Source: Nocardioides sp. 503
GTDB lineage: Bacteria > Actinomycetota > Actinomycetes > Propionibacteriales > Nocardioidaceae
Length of the DNA: 64,000 nucleotides
NCBI RefSeq assembly: GCF_004522095.1
Contig: NZ_SPUI01000011.1
Location: 48,383 to 112,382, forward strand
Direction: 5' to 3'
Shown: one piece after another, positions 52,727-61,332 of the stretch
Layout of the letters: each line of letters starts with the position of its first letter
Position numbering within the stretch: position 1 is the stretch's first letter
The notes under the pieces: model-generated
Databases searched by the model: none
Told to the model about the DNA's origin: nothing
The model's input: the letters and a program-made list of their open reading frames with translations, nothing else
Program-made: the position numbers and the translations under genes

Positions 52727-54102
52727 CGCCGAGGTCCCGTCGCCAGCGCGAGCAGCGCGTCCACGTCGAGGTGCTCCTCGAGCAGGTCGCCGAGCAGCTC
52801 GAGGCGCCGCTCGCGCGCCGCCGGGAAGGACGCCCGGCTCGTGACGCCCAGCGCCCGGTCGAGGTACGCCGCGCGGTGGGCGTCGTCCTCGAGTGCGCCG
52901 TGCACCATCGTGCCGGTCACCGTCCCCTCGGTGAGCGAGCCGGTCACCCGGCCGTGGTGGATCTCGTAGCCGGCCGGGTCGTGGCGGCGCAGCACCTTGT
53001 CGGGCGTGAACTCCGTGACCAGGTCGAGCAGCCCGAGACCCTCGATCGTGGTCGGCGCGCCCTCCACCCCGTGCGGGTCGGCGACGGTGCGCCCGAGCAT
53101 CTGGCAGCCGCCGCAGACGCCGAGCACCGGCCGCCCGGCCGCGGCGTGCGCGACGACGGCGTCGGCGAGGCCGCGCTCGCGCAGCCACGCCAGGTCGCTG
53201 ATCGTGGCGCGGGTGCCCGGGAGCACGACCAGGTCGGCGTCGGCGAGGTCGCGCGGTGCGCCGGCGAAGACCACGTCGAGGTCGGGCTCCAGGCCGAGCG
53301 CGTCGACGTCGGTGAAGTTGCTGATCCGCGGCAGCCGGACGACCGCCACCCGGCGTACCCCTCCGGCGCCGGAGCGGCGCCCCTCCAGGTCGAGGGCGTC
53401 CTCGCTGTCGAGCCAGACGTCCGGGTGCCACGGCAGGACCCCGTGGACCGGTCGGCCGGTGCGGGCCACGAGGTCGTCGAGCCCGGGCCGCAGCAGGTCG
53501 AGGTCGCCACGGAACTTGTTGACCACCCACCCCGCCAGCAGCCGCGCGTCGCTGTCGTCGAGCAGCGCGAGCGTCCCGACGAACGCCGCGAAGACGCCGC
53601 CCCGGTCGATGTCGCCGACCACGACGGTCGGCAGGCCGGCGTGCTGGGCGAGGCCCATGTTGACGTAGTCCCCCGCCCGCAGGTTGACCTCGGCCGGGCT
53701 GCCGGCGCCCTCCGCGACGACGACGTCGTAGCGCGACGACAGGTCGTCGTAGGCCGCGTACGCCGCCCGCGCGAGGTGCGCGCGGCCGTCGGTCCAGTTC
53801 GCCGAGGACACCTCGCCGGCGGGCCGGCCCATCACCACGACGTGGCTGCGGCGGTCGCTGCCGGGCTTGAGCAGGACCGGGTTCATGGCGGCCTCGGGCT
53901 CGGCGCGGGCCGCGAGGGCCTGCACCCACTGGGCGCGACCGATCTCGGCCCCGTCACGGGTGACCATCGAGTTGTTGGACATGTTCTGCGCCTTGAACGG
54001 TGCCACCCGCACCCCGCGGCGGGCGAACGCGCGGCACAGCCCGGTCGTCACGATGCTCTTGCCGGCGTCGGACGTCGTCCCCGCGACCAGCAGGCCGCTC
54101 AC
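52723..54102 (-). CDS. cobQ: Cobyric acid synthase
   Basis: A 459-residue glutamine amidotransferase that amidates side chains b, d, e and g of the corrin ring. The ATP-binding N-terminus has LLVAGTTSDAGKSIVTTGL and PFKAQNMSNNSMVT; the amidotransferase half has LPGTRATISDLAWLRERG, the Cys in LGVCGGCQMLG, and a late EIHHGRVTG. The GTG at 54102 overlaps the cobF stop (GTGA). Confidence 0.95.
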   Translation of the reverse strand: MSGLLVAGTTSDAGKSIVTTGLCRAFARRGVRVAPFKAQNMSNNSMVTRDGAEIGRAQWVQALAARAEPEAAMNPVLLKPGSDRRSHVVVMGRPAGEVSSANWTDGRAHLARAAYAAYDDLSSRYDVVVAEGAGSPAEVNLRAGDYVNMGLAQHAGLPTVVVGDIDRGGVFAAFVGTLALLDDSDARLLAGWVVNKFRGDLDLLRPGLDDLVARTGRPVHGVLPWHPDVWLDSEDALDLEGRRSGAGGVRRVAVVRLPRISNFTDVDALGLEPDLDVVFAGAPRDLADADLVVLPGTRATISDLAWLRERGLADAVVAHAAAGRPVLGVCGGCQMLGRTVADPHGVEGAPTTIEGLGLLDLVTEFTPDKVLRRHDPAGYEIHHGRVTGSLTEGTVTGTMVHGALEDDAHRAAYLDRALGVTSRASFPAARERRLELLGDLLEEHLDVDALLALATGPRR

Positions 54103-54857
54103 GGCGCCCGCAGCAGGAAGAGGTCCATGACCCAGCCGGCCTCGGCCTTCGCCGCGTCCCGGGCGGCGAGGACGTCGACCAGCACGTCGCCGACCCGGCC
54201 GGCGACCAGCGCCTCGCCGGCGGCGCCCAGGTTGGCGCCCCACCAGATCGACCAGTCCTCCAGCCCGTCCAGGTCCAGGCCGCTGTTGAGCATCACGACG
54301 AGGTTGTCCTGGCCGGCCTCGACCGCCTCGCGCAGCCGACGCCCGGTCGTCACGTGCACCGGCGCGCCGACCTCGTGGAGCACGATCCGGTGCCGGGCGG
54401 CGAGCAGCTGCGGCGCGCTGATGCCCGGCACCACGTCGACCTCGAGCCCGAGGGCGCCGTCGAGCCCGTCGACCAGGCGCAGGGTCGAGTCGTAGAGCGA
54501 CGGGTCGCCCCACACCAGGATCCCGACGTCGCCCGGACGCTCCTCCAGCACCGCGCGCAGCGCCGCCACCCGGGCGTCGTGCCAGTCGCGCACGGCCGCG
54601 GCGTAGTCGGCCGGGTCGGCCCGGTCGCGCGGCGGGTCGGGCACGACGACGACCGGCGGGTCGCCGTACTGCCGCGCGACCTCGGCGCGCACCGCCAGCA
54701 GCGGGTCGTCGCGCTCGCCCTTGGCGAAGGCCACCAGGTAGTCCACCGACGCGATCGCCGCGGCGGCCTCCGGCGTGACGTGCTGCGGACCCATCCCGAA
54801 GCCGATGACCCGCAGGCGGCGTGGTCTCGAGGCTCGCTGCGCTCGCACCTCAACCAC
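54099..54857 (-). CDS. cobF: Precorrin-6A synthase (deacetylating)
   Basis: A 252-residue SAM-dependent methyltransferase that methylates C1 of precorrin-5 and releases acetate, a step specific to the aerobic route. It has LRVIGFGMGPQHVTPEAA, VGILVWGDPSLYDSTLRL, VVPGISAPQLLAARH and DLFLLRAP. The only reasonable start is the GTG at 54857, with GAGGAG six bases upstream; both it and the first dozen codons (VEVRAQRASRP) lie in a palindromic repeat. The stop overlaps cobQ. Confidence 0.92.
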   Translation of the reverse strand: MVEVRAQRASRPRRLRVIGFGMGPQHVTPEAAAAIASVDYLVAFAKGERDDPLLAVRAEVARQYGDPPVVVVPDPPRDRADPADYAAAVRDWHDARVAALRAVLEERPGDVGILVWGDPSLYDSTLRLVDGLDGALGLEVDVVPGISAPQLLAARHRIVLHEVGAPVHVTTGRRLREAVEAGQDNLVVMLNSGLDLDGLEDWSIWWGANLGAAGEALVAGRVGDVLVDVLAARDAAKAEAGWVMDLFLLRAP

Positions 54858-54912
54858 CGAGAGCTCCTCGGTGGTCGAGGTGCGAGGAGCGCCAGCGACG
54901 AGCCTCGAGACC
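54823..54912. repeat. GTCTCGA-family palindrome (copy 6) covering the cobF start
   Basis: Arms GGTCTCGAGGCTCG (54823-54836) and CGAGCCTCGAGACC (54899-54912), continuing inward as GCACCTCAACCACCGAG / CTCGGTGGTCGAGGTGC. It spans the cobN-cobF gap and runs into the first codons of cobF on the minus strand. Confidence 0.85.
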
Positions 54913-54932
54913 CGGTGAGCCGAACGCGGTCC

Positions 54933-57900
54933 TCACCGGTCCTCCAGGTCGCCCTCGAGGTCGAGGTAGACCTGCTGCATGGCGGCGAGGACGTCGGGGT
55001 CGGGGGACTCCCAGAGCCCGCGGTCGACGGCCTCGTGCAGCTTCTCCACGATGCCGCGCAGCGCCCAGGGGTTGGACTGCTTCATGAACGCCTGGTTGGT
55101 CTCGTCGAGGACGTACTCCTTGGCGAGCGTGTCGTACATCCAGTCGTGGACGACCCCGGTCGTCGCGTCGAAGCCGAACAGGTAGTCGACGGTCGCGGCC
55201 AGCTCGAAGGCGCCCTTGTAGCCGTGGCGCTGCATCGCGCCGATCCAGCGCGGGTTGACCACCCGGGCGCGGAACACCCGGTTGGTCTCCTCCTGGAGCG
55301 TGCGGGTGCGCACGGCGTCGGGCGTCGTGGAGTCGCCGACGTAGGCCTTGGGGTCGGTGCCCGTCAGCGCGCGCACGGTGGCGACCATCCCGCCGTGGTA
55401 CTGGAAGTAGTCGTCACTGTCGGCGATGTCGTGCTCGCGGGTGTCGATGTTCTTGGCGGCGACCTTGATCCGCCGGTACGACGTGCGCATGTCGTCGGCC
55501 GCCGCGACGCCGTCGAGGTCGCGCCCGTAGGCGAAGCCGCCCCAGGCGGTGTAGACCTCGGCGAGGTCCTGGTCGTCGCGCCAGGTGCCGGACTCGATGA
55601 CCTGGAGGATGCCGGCGCCGTAGGACCCCGGCTTGGAGCCGAAGATCCGCGTCGTGGCACGGCGCTCGTCGCCATGCTCGGCGAGGTCGGCCTGGGCGTG
55701 GGCGCGGACGAAGTTCTGCTCCGGCGGCTCGTCGAGCGCCGCCACGAGCTGCACGGCGTCGTCGAGCATGGTCACGACGTGCGGGAAGGCGTCGCGGAAG
55801 AAGCCGCTGATCCGCACGGTCACGTCGATGCGCGGGCGGCCTAGCTCCTCCAGAGGTACGACGGTCAGCTCGCGCACGCGCCGCGACGCCTCGTCCCACT
55901 CCGGCCGGACGCCCAGCAGCGCGAGCACCTCGGCCACGTCGTCGCCGGAGGTGCGCATGGCGCTGGTGCCCCAGATGCTCAGGCCCACCGACTCGGGGTG
56001 GCCGCCGGTCTCCTCGACGTACTTGCGCACCAGCGACTCGGCCATCGCCACCCCGGTCTGCCAGGCCAGCCGGCTCGGCACCGCGCGGGGGTCGACGGTG
56101 TAGAAGTTGCGCCCCGTCGGCAGCACGTTGACCAGCCCGCGCAGCGGGCTGCCGGACGGCCCGGCGGCGATGAACCCGCCGTCGAGCGCGTGCAGCACCG
56201 CGTCGAGCTCGTCGGTCGTGCGGCCGAGCCGGGGGACGACCTGGGTGGCGGCGAAGGCCAGCACCCGCTGGACCTCCGGGTCGTCGTGCATCGTCGACGC
56301 GGCCTCGGGCGCCCAGCCGGCCGCCTCCATGCGCAGGACCAGGTCGCGCGCCTGCTGCTCGATGGCGTCGACGGCCGTGGTGGCCTCGGCGTTCTCCTTG
56401 AGCCCGAGAGCGGCGCGCAGACCGGGCACGGCCGCGGTCTCGCCGCCCCACACCTGCGAGGCGCGCAGGATGGCGAGCACCAGGTTGACCCGGGCCTCGC
56501 CGGCGGGCGCCTGGCCCAGCACGTGCAGGCCGTCGCGGATCTGGGCGTCCTTGATCTCGCAGAGCCAGCCGTCGACGTGGAGGATGAACTCGTCGAACTC
56601 CGCGTCGTCCGGGCGCTCGTCCAGCCCGAGGTCGCGGTGCATCTCGGCGGCGTGCATCAGCTGCCAGATCTCGCCGCGGATCGCCGGCAGCTTGGCCGGG
56701 TCCATGGCCGCGATGTTGGCGTGCTCGTCCAGCAGCTGCTCGAGCCGCGCGATGTCGCCGTACGACTCCGCCCGCGCCATCGGCGGGATCAGGTGGTCGA
56801 CGATCGTGGCGTGCGCGCGGCGCTTGGCCTGGGCGCCCTCACCGGGGTCGTTGACGAGGAACGGGTAGATCAACGGCAGGTCGCCGATCGCGGCGTCCGT
56901 GGCGCAGGCGGCCGACAGCGCGGCGTTCTTGCCCGGCAGCCACTCCATCGAGCCGTGCTTGCCGAGGTGGACGACGGCGTGGGCGCCGAAGCCACCCTGG
57001 TCGGGGTGCGCGGCCAGCCAGCGGTAGGCCGCGAGGTAGTGGTGGCTGGGCGCGAGGTCGGGGTCGTGGTAGATCGCGACCGGGTTCTCGCCGAAGCCCC
57101 GCGGGGGCTGGATGAGCAGCACGACGTTGCCGGCCTGGATCGTGGCGAGCACGATCTCCTGGCTGTCGTTGACGAACAGGGTGCCGGGCGACTCGCCCCA
57201 GGCGCCGACGATGTCGTCCATCAGCGCGCGCGGCACGTCGGCGGTCCAGGCGTCGTAGTCGGCCTTGCCGATCCGCACGTGCGCGTCGGTGAGCTGCGCG
57301 CTGGTCAGCCACTCCTCGTCCTGGCCGCCGGCGGCGATCAGCGCGTGGATGAGGGTGTCGCCGGCGACGGTGTCGTCGGCCTCCTCCAGGCCGGGGATCG
57401 ACCCGGGGGCGCCGAGGTCGTAGCCGGCGTCGCGCAGGCGGCGCAGCAGCCGGATCGTGGAGACCGGCGTGTCGAGGCCGACCGCGTTGCCGACGCGCGA
57501 GTGCTTGGTGGGGTAGGCCGACAGCATCAGCGCGACCTTGCGCTCCGCCGCAGGGATGTGGCGCAGACGGGCGTGGTTGACCGCGATCCCGGCCACGCGG
57601 GCGCAGCGCTCCGCATCGGCGACGTAGCGCGGGAGCCCGTCCTCGTCGACCTCCTTGAAGGAGAAGGGTGCGGTGATGATCCGACCGTCGAACTCCGGGA
57701 TCGCCACCTGTGTCGCCGAGTCCAGCGGGGTCACCCCGTCGTCGGATGCCTCCCACTCCTCGCGGCTGCTGGTGAGGCAGAGCCCTTGCAGCACCGGGAT
57801 GTCGAGCGCGGCCATGCGCTCCACGTCCCACGCCTCGTCGTCGCCGCCGGCGCTCGCGGTGGCCGGCTTGCTGCCGCCCGCGGCCAGCACGGTGACGACC

Positions 57901-58526
57901 AGCGCGTCCAGCGTCGCGAACGCCGCGTAGAGGTCGTCGGACGCCGAGCGCAGCGAGCCCGCGAAGATCGGTACGCCGACGGCCCGGCCGGTCGCGTCGA
58001 CCGCGTCGGCCAGCGCGTGCACGAACGCGGTGTTGCCGCTGGCCTCGTGCGCCCGGTAGTAGAGGATCCCCACCCGCGGCAGGGTCGCGTCACCCGCCAC
58101 CCGCTCGCCGTACCCCCACTCCGGCAGCGCCGCCGGCGGCTCGAAGCCCTCGCCGGTCAGCAGCACGGTGTCGGAGAGGAACGCGTGCAGCTGGGCGAGG
58201 TTGGCGGGGCCGCCCTCGGCGAGGTAGCGGTGCGCCTCGGCGGCGACGCCGATCGGGACCGTCGAGAGCTCCATCAGCTCCGCGCTGGGCGTCTGCTCGC
58301 CGCCGAGCACCACCATCGGCTTGCCGGTCTGGCGGATGCGGGCGAAGCCGGTGCAGAGGTCCTGCGGCGAGCCCAGGATCCGCCCGACGACGAGGTCGGC
58401 GCCCTCGATCGCCGCGCCCATCGACTGGTGGCCGGGCCGCGACGGGTTGGCCCAGAGGTAGTCGGCGCCGGAGGCCCGGGCGGAGAGGAGGTCGGTGTCG
58501 GACGTCGACAGCAGTGCGATGCGCAT
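54933..58526 (-). CDS. cobN: Cobaltochelatase large subunit
   Basis: A 1,197-residue CobN/BchH-family subunit that binds hydrogenobyrinate a,c-diamide and inserts Co2+. Conserved parts include GGEQTPSAELMELS, VGILYYRAHEASGNTAFVHA, the porphyrin-type segment FGAHAVVHLGKHGSMEWLPG, NDPGEGAQAKRRAHATIVDHL, and the late KGAFELAATVDYLFGFDATT. Length is typical (about 1,200). The ATG at 58526 follows GGGAG. A cobalamin riboswitch lies in its leader. It should work with the ChlI-ChlD fusion rather than the proteobacterial CobS/CobT pair. Confidence 0.95.
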   Translation of the reverse strand: MRIALLSTSDTDLLSARASGADYLWANPSRPGHQSMGAAIEGADLVVGRILGSPQDLCTGFARIRQTGKPMVVLGGEQTPSAELMELSTVPIGVAAEAHRYLAEGGPANLAQLHAFLSDTVLLTGEGFEPPAALPEWGYGERVAGDATLPRVGILYYRAHEASGNTAFVHALADAVDATGRAVGVPIFAGSLRSASDDLYAAFATLDALVVTVLAAGGSKPATASAGGDDEAWDVERMAALDIPVLQGLCLTSSREEWEASDDGVTPLDSATQVAIPEFDGRIITAPFSFKEVDEDGLPRYVADAERCARVAGIAVNHARLRHIPAAERKVALMLSAYPTKHSRVGNAVGLDTPVSTIRLLRRLRDAGYDLGAPGSIPGLEEADDTVAGDTLIHALIAAGGQDEEWLTSAQLTDAHVRIGKADYDAWTADVPRALMDDIVGAWGESPGTLFVNDSQEIVLATIQAGNVVLLIQPPRGFGENPVAIYHDPDLAPSHHYLAAYRWLAAHPDQGGFGAHAVVHLGKHGSMEWLPGKNAALSAACATDAAIGDLPLIYPFLVNDPGEGAQAKRRAHATIVDHLIPPMARAESYGDIARLEQLLDEHANIAAMDPAKLPAIRGEIWQLMHAAEMHRDLGLDERPDDAEFDEFILHVDGWLCEIKDAQIRDGLHVLGQAPAGEARVNLVLAILRASQVWGGETAAVPGLRAALGLKENAEATTAVDAIEQQARDLVLRMEAAGWAPEAASTMHDDPEVQRVLAFAATQVVPRLGRTTDELDAVLHALDGGFIAAGPSGSPLRGLVNVLPTGRNFYTVDPRAVPSRLAWQTGVAMAESLVRKYVEETGGHPESVGLSIWGTSAMRTSGDDVAEVLALLGVRPEWDEASRRVRELTVVPLEELGRPRIDVTVRISGFFRDAFPHVVTMLDDAVQLVAALDEPPEQNFVRAHAQADLAEHGDERRATTRIFGSKPGSYGAGILQVIESGTWRDDQDLAEVYTAWGGFAYGRDLDGVAAADDMRTSYRRIKVAAKNIDTREHDIADSDDYFQYHGGMVATVRALTGTDPKAYVGDSTTPDAVRTRTLQEETNRVFRARVVNPRWIGAMQRHGYKGAFELAATVDYLFGFDATTGVVHDWMYDTLAKEYVLDETNQAFMKQSNPWALRGIVEKLHEAVDRGLWESPDPDVLAAMQQVYLDLEGDLEDR

Positions 58527-58559
58527 GGTTCTCCCGGGGTTCTCGCCCCTGTAGGCGGA

Positions 58560-58665
58560 GGTCCCGTGGCCAGTGTCTGGCTGGTGCCCTCGCGGGCACT
58601 CACAGTGGCGGAACCGCCCCGGACTTCCACCGGGTTCCTGCTCCACGAGACGTGTCCCGCCACCC
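58560..58665 (-). promoter_or_regulatory. Cobalamin riboswitch 4, upstream of cobN-cobF-cobQ-cobK
   Basis: In minus-strand sense: GCAGGAACCCGGTGGAAGTC then CGGGGCGGTTCCGCCACTGTG, followed by a GTGCCC/GGGCAC stem and the closing block CCAGCCAGACACTGGCC (about 58583-58567). It ends about 35 bases before the cobN start. Confidence 0.92.
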
Positions 58666-58688
58666 TAGTGGGTGCGCTCGCGGCCTCA

Positions 58689-58758
58689 TGTAACACGTCG
58701 AAATTGCCCCTACCACGTCGAAATATCGACGTGGTAGAGGTCAGAACGACGTGTTACA
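58689..58758. repeat. 70-bp palindrome, CACGTCG family copy 2
   Basis: Same length and outer arms (TGTAACACGTCG / CGACGTGTTACA) as the copy at 5427, with inner arms TACCACGTCGA / TCGACGTGGTA around AATA. Middle stem sequence differs between the copies while the ends and loop are kept. It separates the cobN leader from the tetR stop. Confidence 0.85.
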
Positions 58759-58765
58759 TCCAGCA

Positions 58766-59383
58766 TCAGAGCGGAGCGACCGCCGCCATGGCCTGGTCGA
58801 GCAGCCGGGGCAGGGAGGTCCCGGGGTGGTCGGTCCAGGCGTCCTGGGCGGCCTCGAGGCAGGCCAGGGCGCTGCCGGTGACCGCCGCGGCGCGTACGTC
58901 GGCCGCGGCACCGCGGCCGCGGGGCAGCCGCGCGGTGACCAGCGGCGTCAGCAGCTCGTGCCAGCGGCGGCGGCGCTCGAGCACGCTCCCGCGCAGGGCC
59001 GGCTCGGTGCGCAGCATGACCATGAGGGGCCGGGCCTGGTCGGGGTGCTGCTCCTGCAGGACGACGACCGCCTGGAACGCCGCTCGCAGGGCAGACCAGG
59101 CGCTCTCGGACGCGGGTCGGGCAGCGAGCTCGTCGGCGATCGACCGCCCCGACTCGACGAGACGCTCCAGGACGAGCTGCTCCTTGCCGGCGAAGTAGCG
59201 GAAGAAGGTGCGGCGCGACATGCCCGCGGCCTCGGCGATCTGGTCGACGGTCGTGCCTTCGAAGCCGTGCTCCAGGAACAACAGCCAGGCGCACCGCATG
59301 ACCTCGTCGCGCACGGCTCCCCGTGCGTGGTCGCGCAGGGTCATCGCTCCGGGCGTCGTGGCACTCGGTCCGTCGGTGGTCAT
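58766..59383 (-). CDS. TetR/AcrR family transcriptional regulator
   Basis: A 205-residue regulator with HTH residues about 20-65 (MRCAWLLFLEHGFEGTTVDQ; EAAGMSRRTFFRYFAGKEQL). The C-terminal domain is of the MftR-like type, with PLVTARLPRG and ALACLEAAQDAWTDHPG. The ATG at 59383 was chosen over the long open frame above, which is antisense of the transporter gene. It is divergent from an MFS exporter with a palindrome between them, the usual drug-efflux repressor arrangement. Confidence 0.87.
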   Translation of the reverse strand: MTTDGPSATTPGAMTLRDHARGAVRDEVMRCAWLLFLEHGFEGTTVDQIAEAAGMSRRTFFRYFAGKEQLVLERLVESGRSIADELAARPASESAWSALRAAFQAVVVLQEQHPDQARPLMVMLRTEPALRGSVLERRRRWHELLTPLVTARLPRGRGAAADVRAAAVTGSALACLEAAQDAWTDHPGTSLPRLLDQAMAAVAPL

Positions 59384-59422
59384 CCCCCGCAACCTATCCG
59401 CCCCAGCCCGAAGCGTCACGAT

Positions 59423-59437
59423 TGGCACGCAGTGCCA
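59423..59437. promoter_or_regulatory. Operator between tetR and the MFS exporter
   Basis: TGGCACgcaGTGCCA is a perfect 15-bp interrupted palindrome in the 76-bp divergent gap. A second, imperfect TGGC...GTGCCA pair follows at 59443-59457, next to the transporter ATG. Best explained as the TetR binding site. Confidence 0.65.
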
Positions 59438-59459
59438 CCTATGGCCTAGCGTGCCAGTC

Positions 59460-60887
59460 ATGTCAGACATCAAGCCCGCCGCCGATGCGGACGTCACCCG
59501 CCCGATGTCGTCCCGCACGGCGAACCTCCAGCTCGTGGTCGTCGGTCTCGGCGCCCTCGTCGTGGCGCTGTCGCAGTCCGTCCTGATCCCCGTGCTCGGC
59601 ACCCTGCCGGCGGAGCTGGAGACGTCGGCGAGCAACGTGAGCTGGCTGCTGACCTCCACGCTGCTCGTCGCCGCGGTCACCGTGCCGATCATGGGCCGCC
59701 TCGGCGACATGTTCGGCAAGCGGCTGATGCTGCTGGTCGCCATCGGCGCACTGACCGCGGGCTCGCTGCTCACCGCCCTCACCAGCGACATCACCCTGCT
59801 GATCGTCGGCCGCGCGATCCAAGGGGCGTCCGCCGCGGCGATCCCCCTCGGCATCAGCCTGCTCGCGAGCACCATGCCGAAGGAGAAGGTCGGCTCGTCG
59901 ATCGCCCTCATCAGCGCCATGCTCGGCGTGGGGGGCGCGCTCGGCCTGCCGCTCGCCGGGTTCGTGGCCGAGAACGCCGACTTCCACGCGCTCTTCTGGA
60001 TCACCTCGGTCGCGGGCCTGGTGTCCTTCCTCGGGATCCTGACGGTCGTGCCGGAGTCCGGCTACCGCAGCGGCGGCCGCGTCGACCTCGTCGGCTCGGC
60101 GCTCCTCGCGGTCACCCTCGTCACCCTGCTGCTGCCGCTGAGCCAGAGCGCCGCCTGGGGCTGGGACGACCCGCGCGTCGCCGTCCTGCTGGTCGTCTCC
60201 GCCGTCACCGTCGTGCTGTTCGGCTGGTCGCAGACCCGTATCCAGGACCCGCTGGTCGACCTGATGGCGCTGCGCCGCCGGCCGATCGTCCTGACCAACC
60301 TCGCCTCGGTCCTCTTCGGCTTCGCGCTGTTCGCGTCGTTCATCGGCACGGCGGCGTACGTCGAGGCGCCGGAGGCCAGCGGATACGGCTTCGGCTCCAG
60401 CCTGCTCGTCGGCGGGCTGGCGATGCTGCCCAGCGGCCTGGCCATGCTGCTCTTCTCGCCGGTCGCGGCCAGGCTGATCGAGCGGCGCGGCGCCCCGCAG
60501 ACCCTCGCGCTGGGCGCCGGCGTGGTCGCAGCGGGGTGGGTGATGCGGATCGTCGTCACCGACAGCCTGTGGCAGATCATCGTCGGCGCGACCGTCGTGG
60601 GCATCGGCACGGGCATCGGCTACGCGGCGATCCCGTCGCTGATCAACGCACACACGCCACCGGGCGAGATCGCGGCGGCCAACGGGCTCAACACGCTCTT
60701 CCGCAGCCTCGGCAGCTCGCTCGCCTCGGCGGTCGGCGGCAGCATCCTCGCGGCGAACACCGTCATCCTGAGCGGCTTCGCCGTGCCGTCGCTGGACGCC
60801 TACCGCGAGCTCTTCGCCCTCTGCGCCGGCGCCTCGGTCCTCACGGCGCTGATCGTGCTGCTGATCCCGCACCGCCCCGCCGCCTGA
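59460..60887 (+). CDS. MFS transporter, DHA2 (EmrB/QacA-like) drug exporter family
   Basis: A 475-residue polytopic membrane protein with 14 predicted helices. Motif A is MGRLGDMFGKRLMLLVA (about residue 78), and the exporter-type segment LGVGGALGLPLAGFVAEN follows near 155. Such proteins extrude hydrophobic or cationic compounds by proton antiport. The ATG at 59460 starts in the divergent gap controlled by the TetR gene; the polar N-terminus is about 20 residues. Confidence 0.88.
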   Translation: MSDIKPAADADVTRPMSSRTANLQLVVVGLGALVVALSQSVLIPVLGTLPAELETSASNVSWLLTSTLLVAAVTVPIMGRLGDMFGKRLMLLVAIGALTAGSLLTALTSDITLLIVGRAIQGASAAAIPLGISLLASTMPKEKVGSSIALISAMLGVGGALGLPLAGFVAENADFHALFWITSVAGLVSFLGILTVVPESGYRSGGRVDLVGSALLAVTLVTLLLPLSQSAAWGWDDPRVAVLLVVSAVTVVLFGWSQTRIQDPLVDLMALRRRPIVLTNLASVLFGFALFASFIGTAAYVEAPEASGYGFGSSLLVGGLAMLPSGLAMLLFSPVAARLIERRGAPQTLALGAGVVAAGWVMRIVVTDSLWQIIVGATVVGIGTGIGYAAIPSLINAHTPPGEIAAANGLNTLFRSLGSSLASAVGGSILAANTVILSGFAVPSLDAYRELFALCAGASVLTALIVLLIPHRPAA

Positions 60888-60928
60888 CGTCGGTCGGATC
60901 GTGGGCGACACGGCGGGCCGGTCGTGCC

Positions 60929-60956
60929 ATGATTGTTGAACGCGTTCAACAATCAT
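60929..60956. promoter_or_regulatory. 28-bp perfect palindromic operator upstream of a small membrane protein gene
   Basis: Half-site ATGATTGTTGAACG followed directly by its complement CGTTCAACAATCAT. The TTGAACGCGTTCAA core is the kind bound by TetR-family repressors. It ends 16 bases before the ATG at 60973, so binding would block transcription or sit in the leader. Confidence 0.7.
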
Positions 60957-60972
60957 CCCGGAGGTCGTCATC

Positions 60973-61332
60973 ATGAGCTGGCACTCATCACGGACGATCC
61001 CGCTGCTCCTGACCGCCGCGGGCCTGTGGAGCGTCGGGCTGACCGCCGCCCTCCGCGGCATCCTGGGTGACGGCGCCTACCTCGTCGGCGGCCTCCTGCT
61101 CGGCGCGACGACCCTGGTGGCGGTCCTGGCGTCGCTGCCGCCTCGGCCCTGGTGGGTCGCGGCGGCGTTCGTCGTGGTCGGTCTCCTCGGGCTCGTCAAC
61201 CTGCTCGGCATGCTGACGATCGGGATCCTCATGCTGCCGGCCACCGTCGCCCTGGCCACGGCGGTGGTCCTCATGCGGGAGCGCCTCACGCCGGCCTCTC
61301 CCGCCGCCGGGGCGCGCGCGGACTCCATGTAA
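60973..61332 (+). CDS. Small four-TM hypothetical membrane protein
   Basis: A 119-residue protein with four hydrophobic helices (about 8-28, 34-52, 58-78, 80-100) and a short polar tail. No family is recognised. The ATG at 60973 follows GGAGG and the 28-bp palindrome, which suggests tight control. The stop lies in CATGTAACACG, the same end sequence as the two 70-bp CACGTCG palindromes, so its last codons may come from a broken copy. Confidence 0.65.
   Translation: MSWHSSRTIPLLLTAAGLWSVGLTAALRGILGDGAYLVGGLLLGATTLVAVLASLPPRPWWVAAAFVVVGLLGLVNLLGMLTIGILMLPATVALATAVVLMRERLTPASPAAGARADSM

Noticed and set aside
52727..53929. 652-residue frame joining cobK to upstream sequence
   Set aside because: The upstream part is antisense or out-of-frame reading of cobQ; cobK begins at the ATG at 52726 that overlaps the cobQ stop.
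60536..60976. Alternative plus-strand frame overlapping the MFS gene end
   Set aside because: Arg-rich frame-shifted reading of the transporter; nothing resembles a protein domain.
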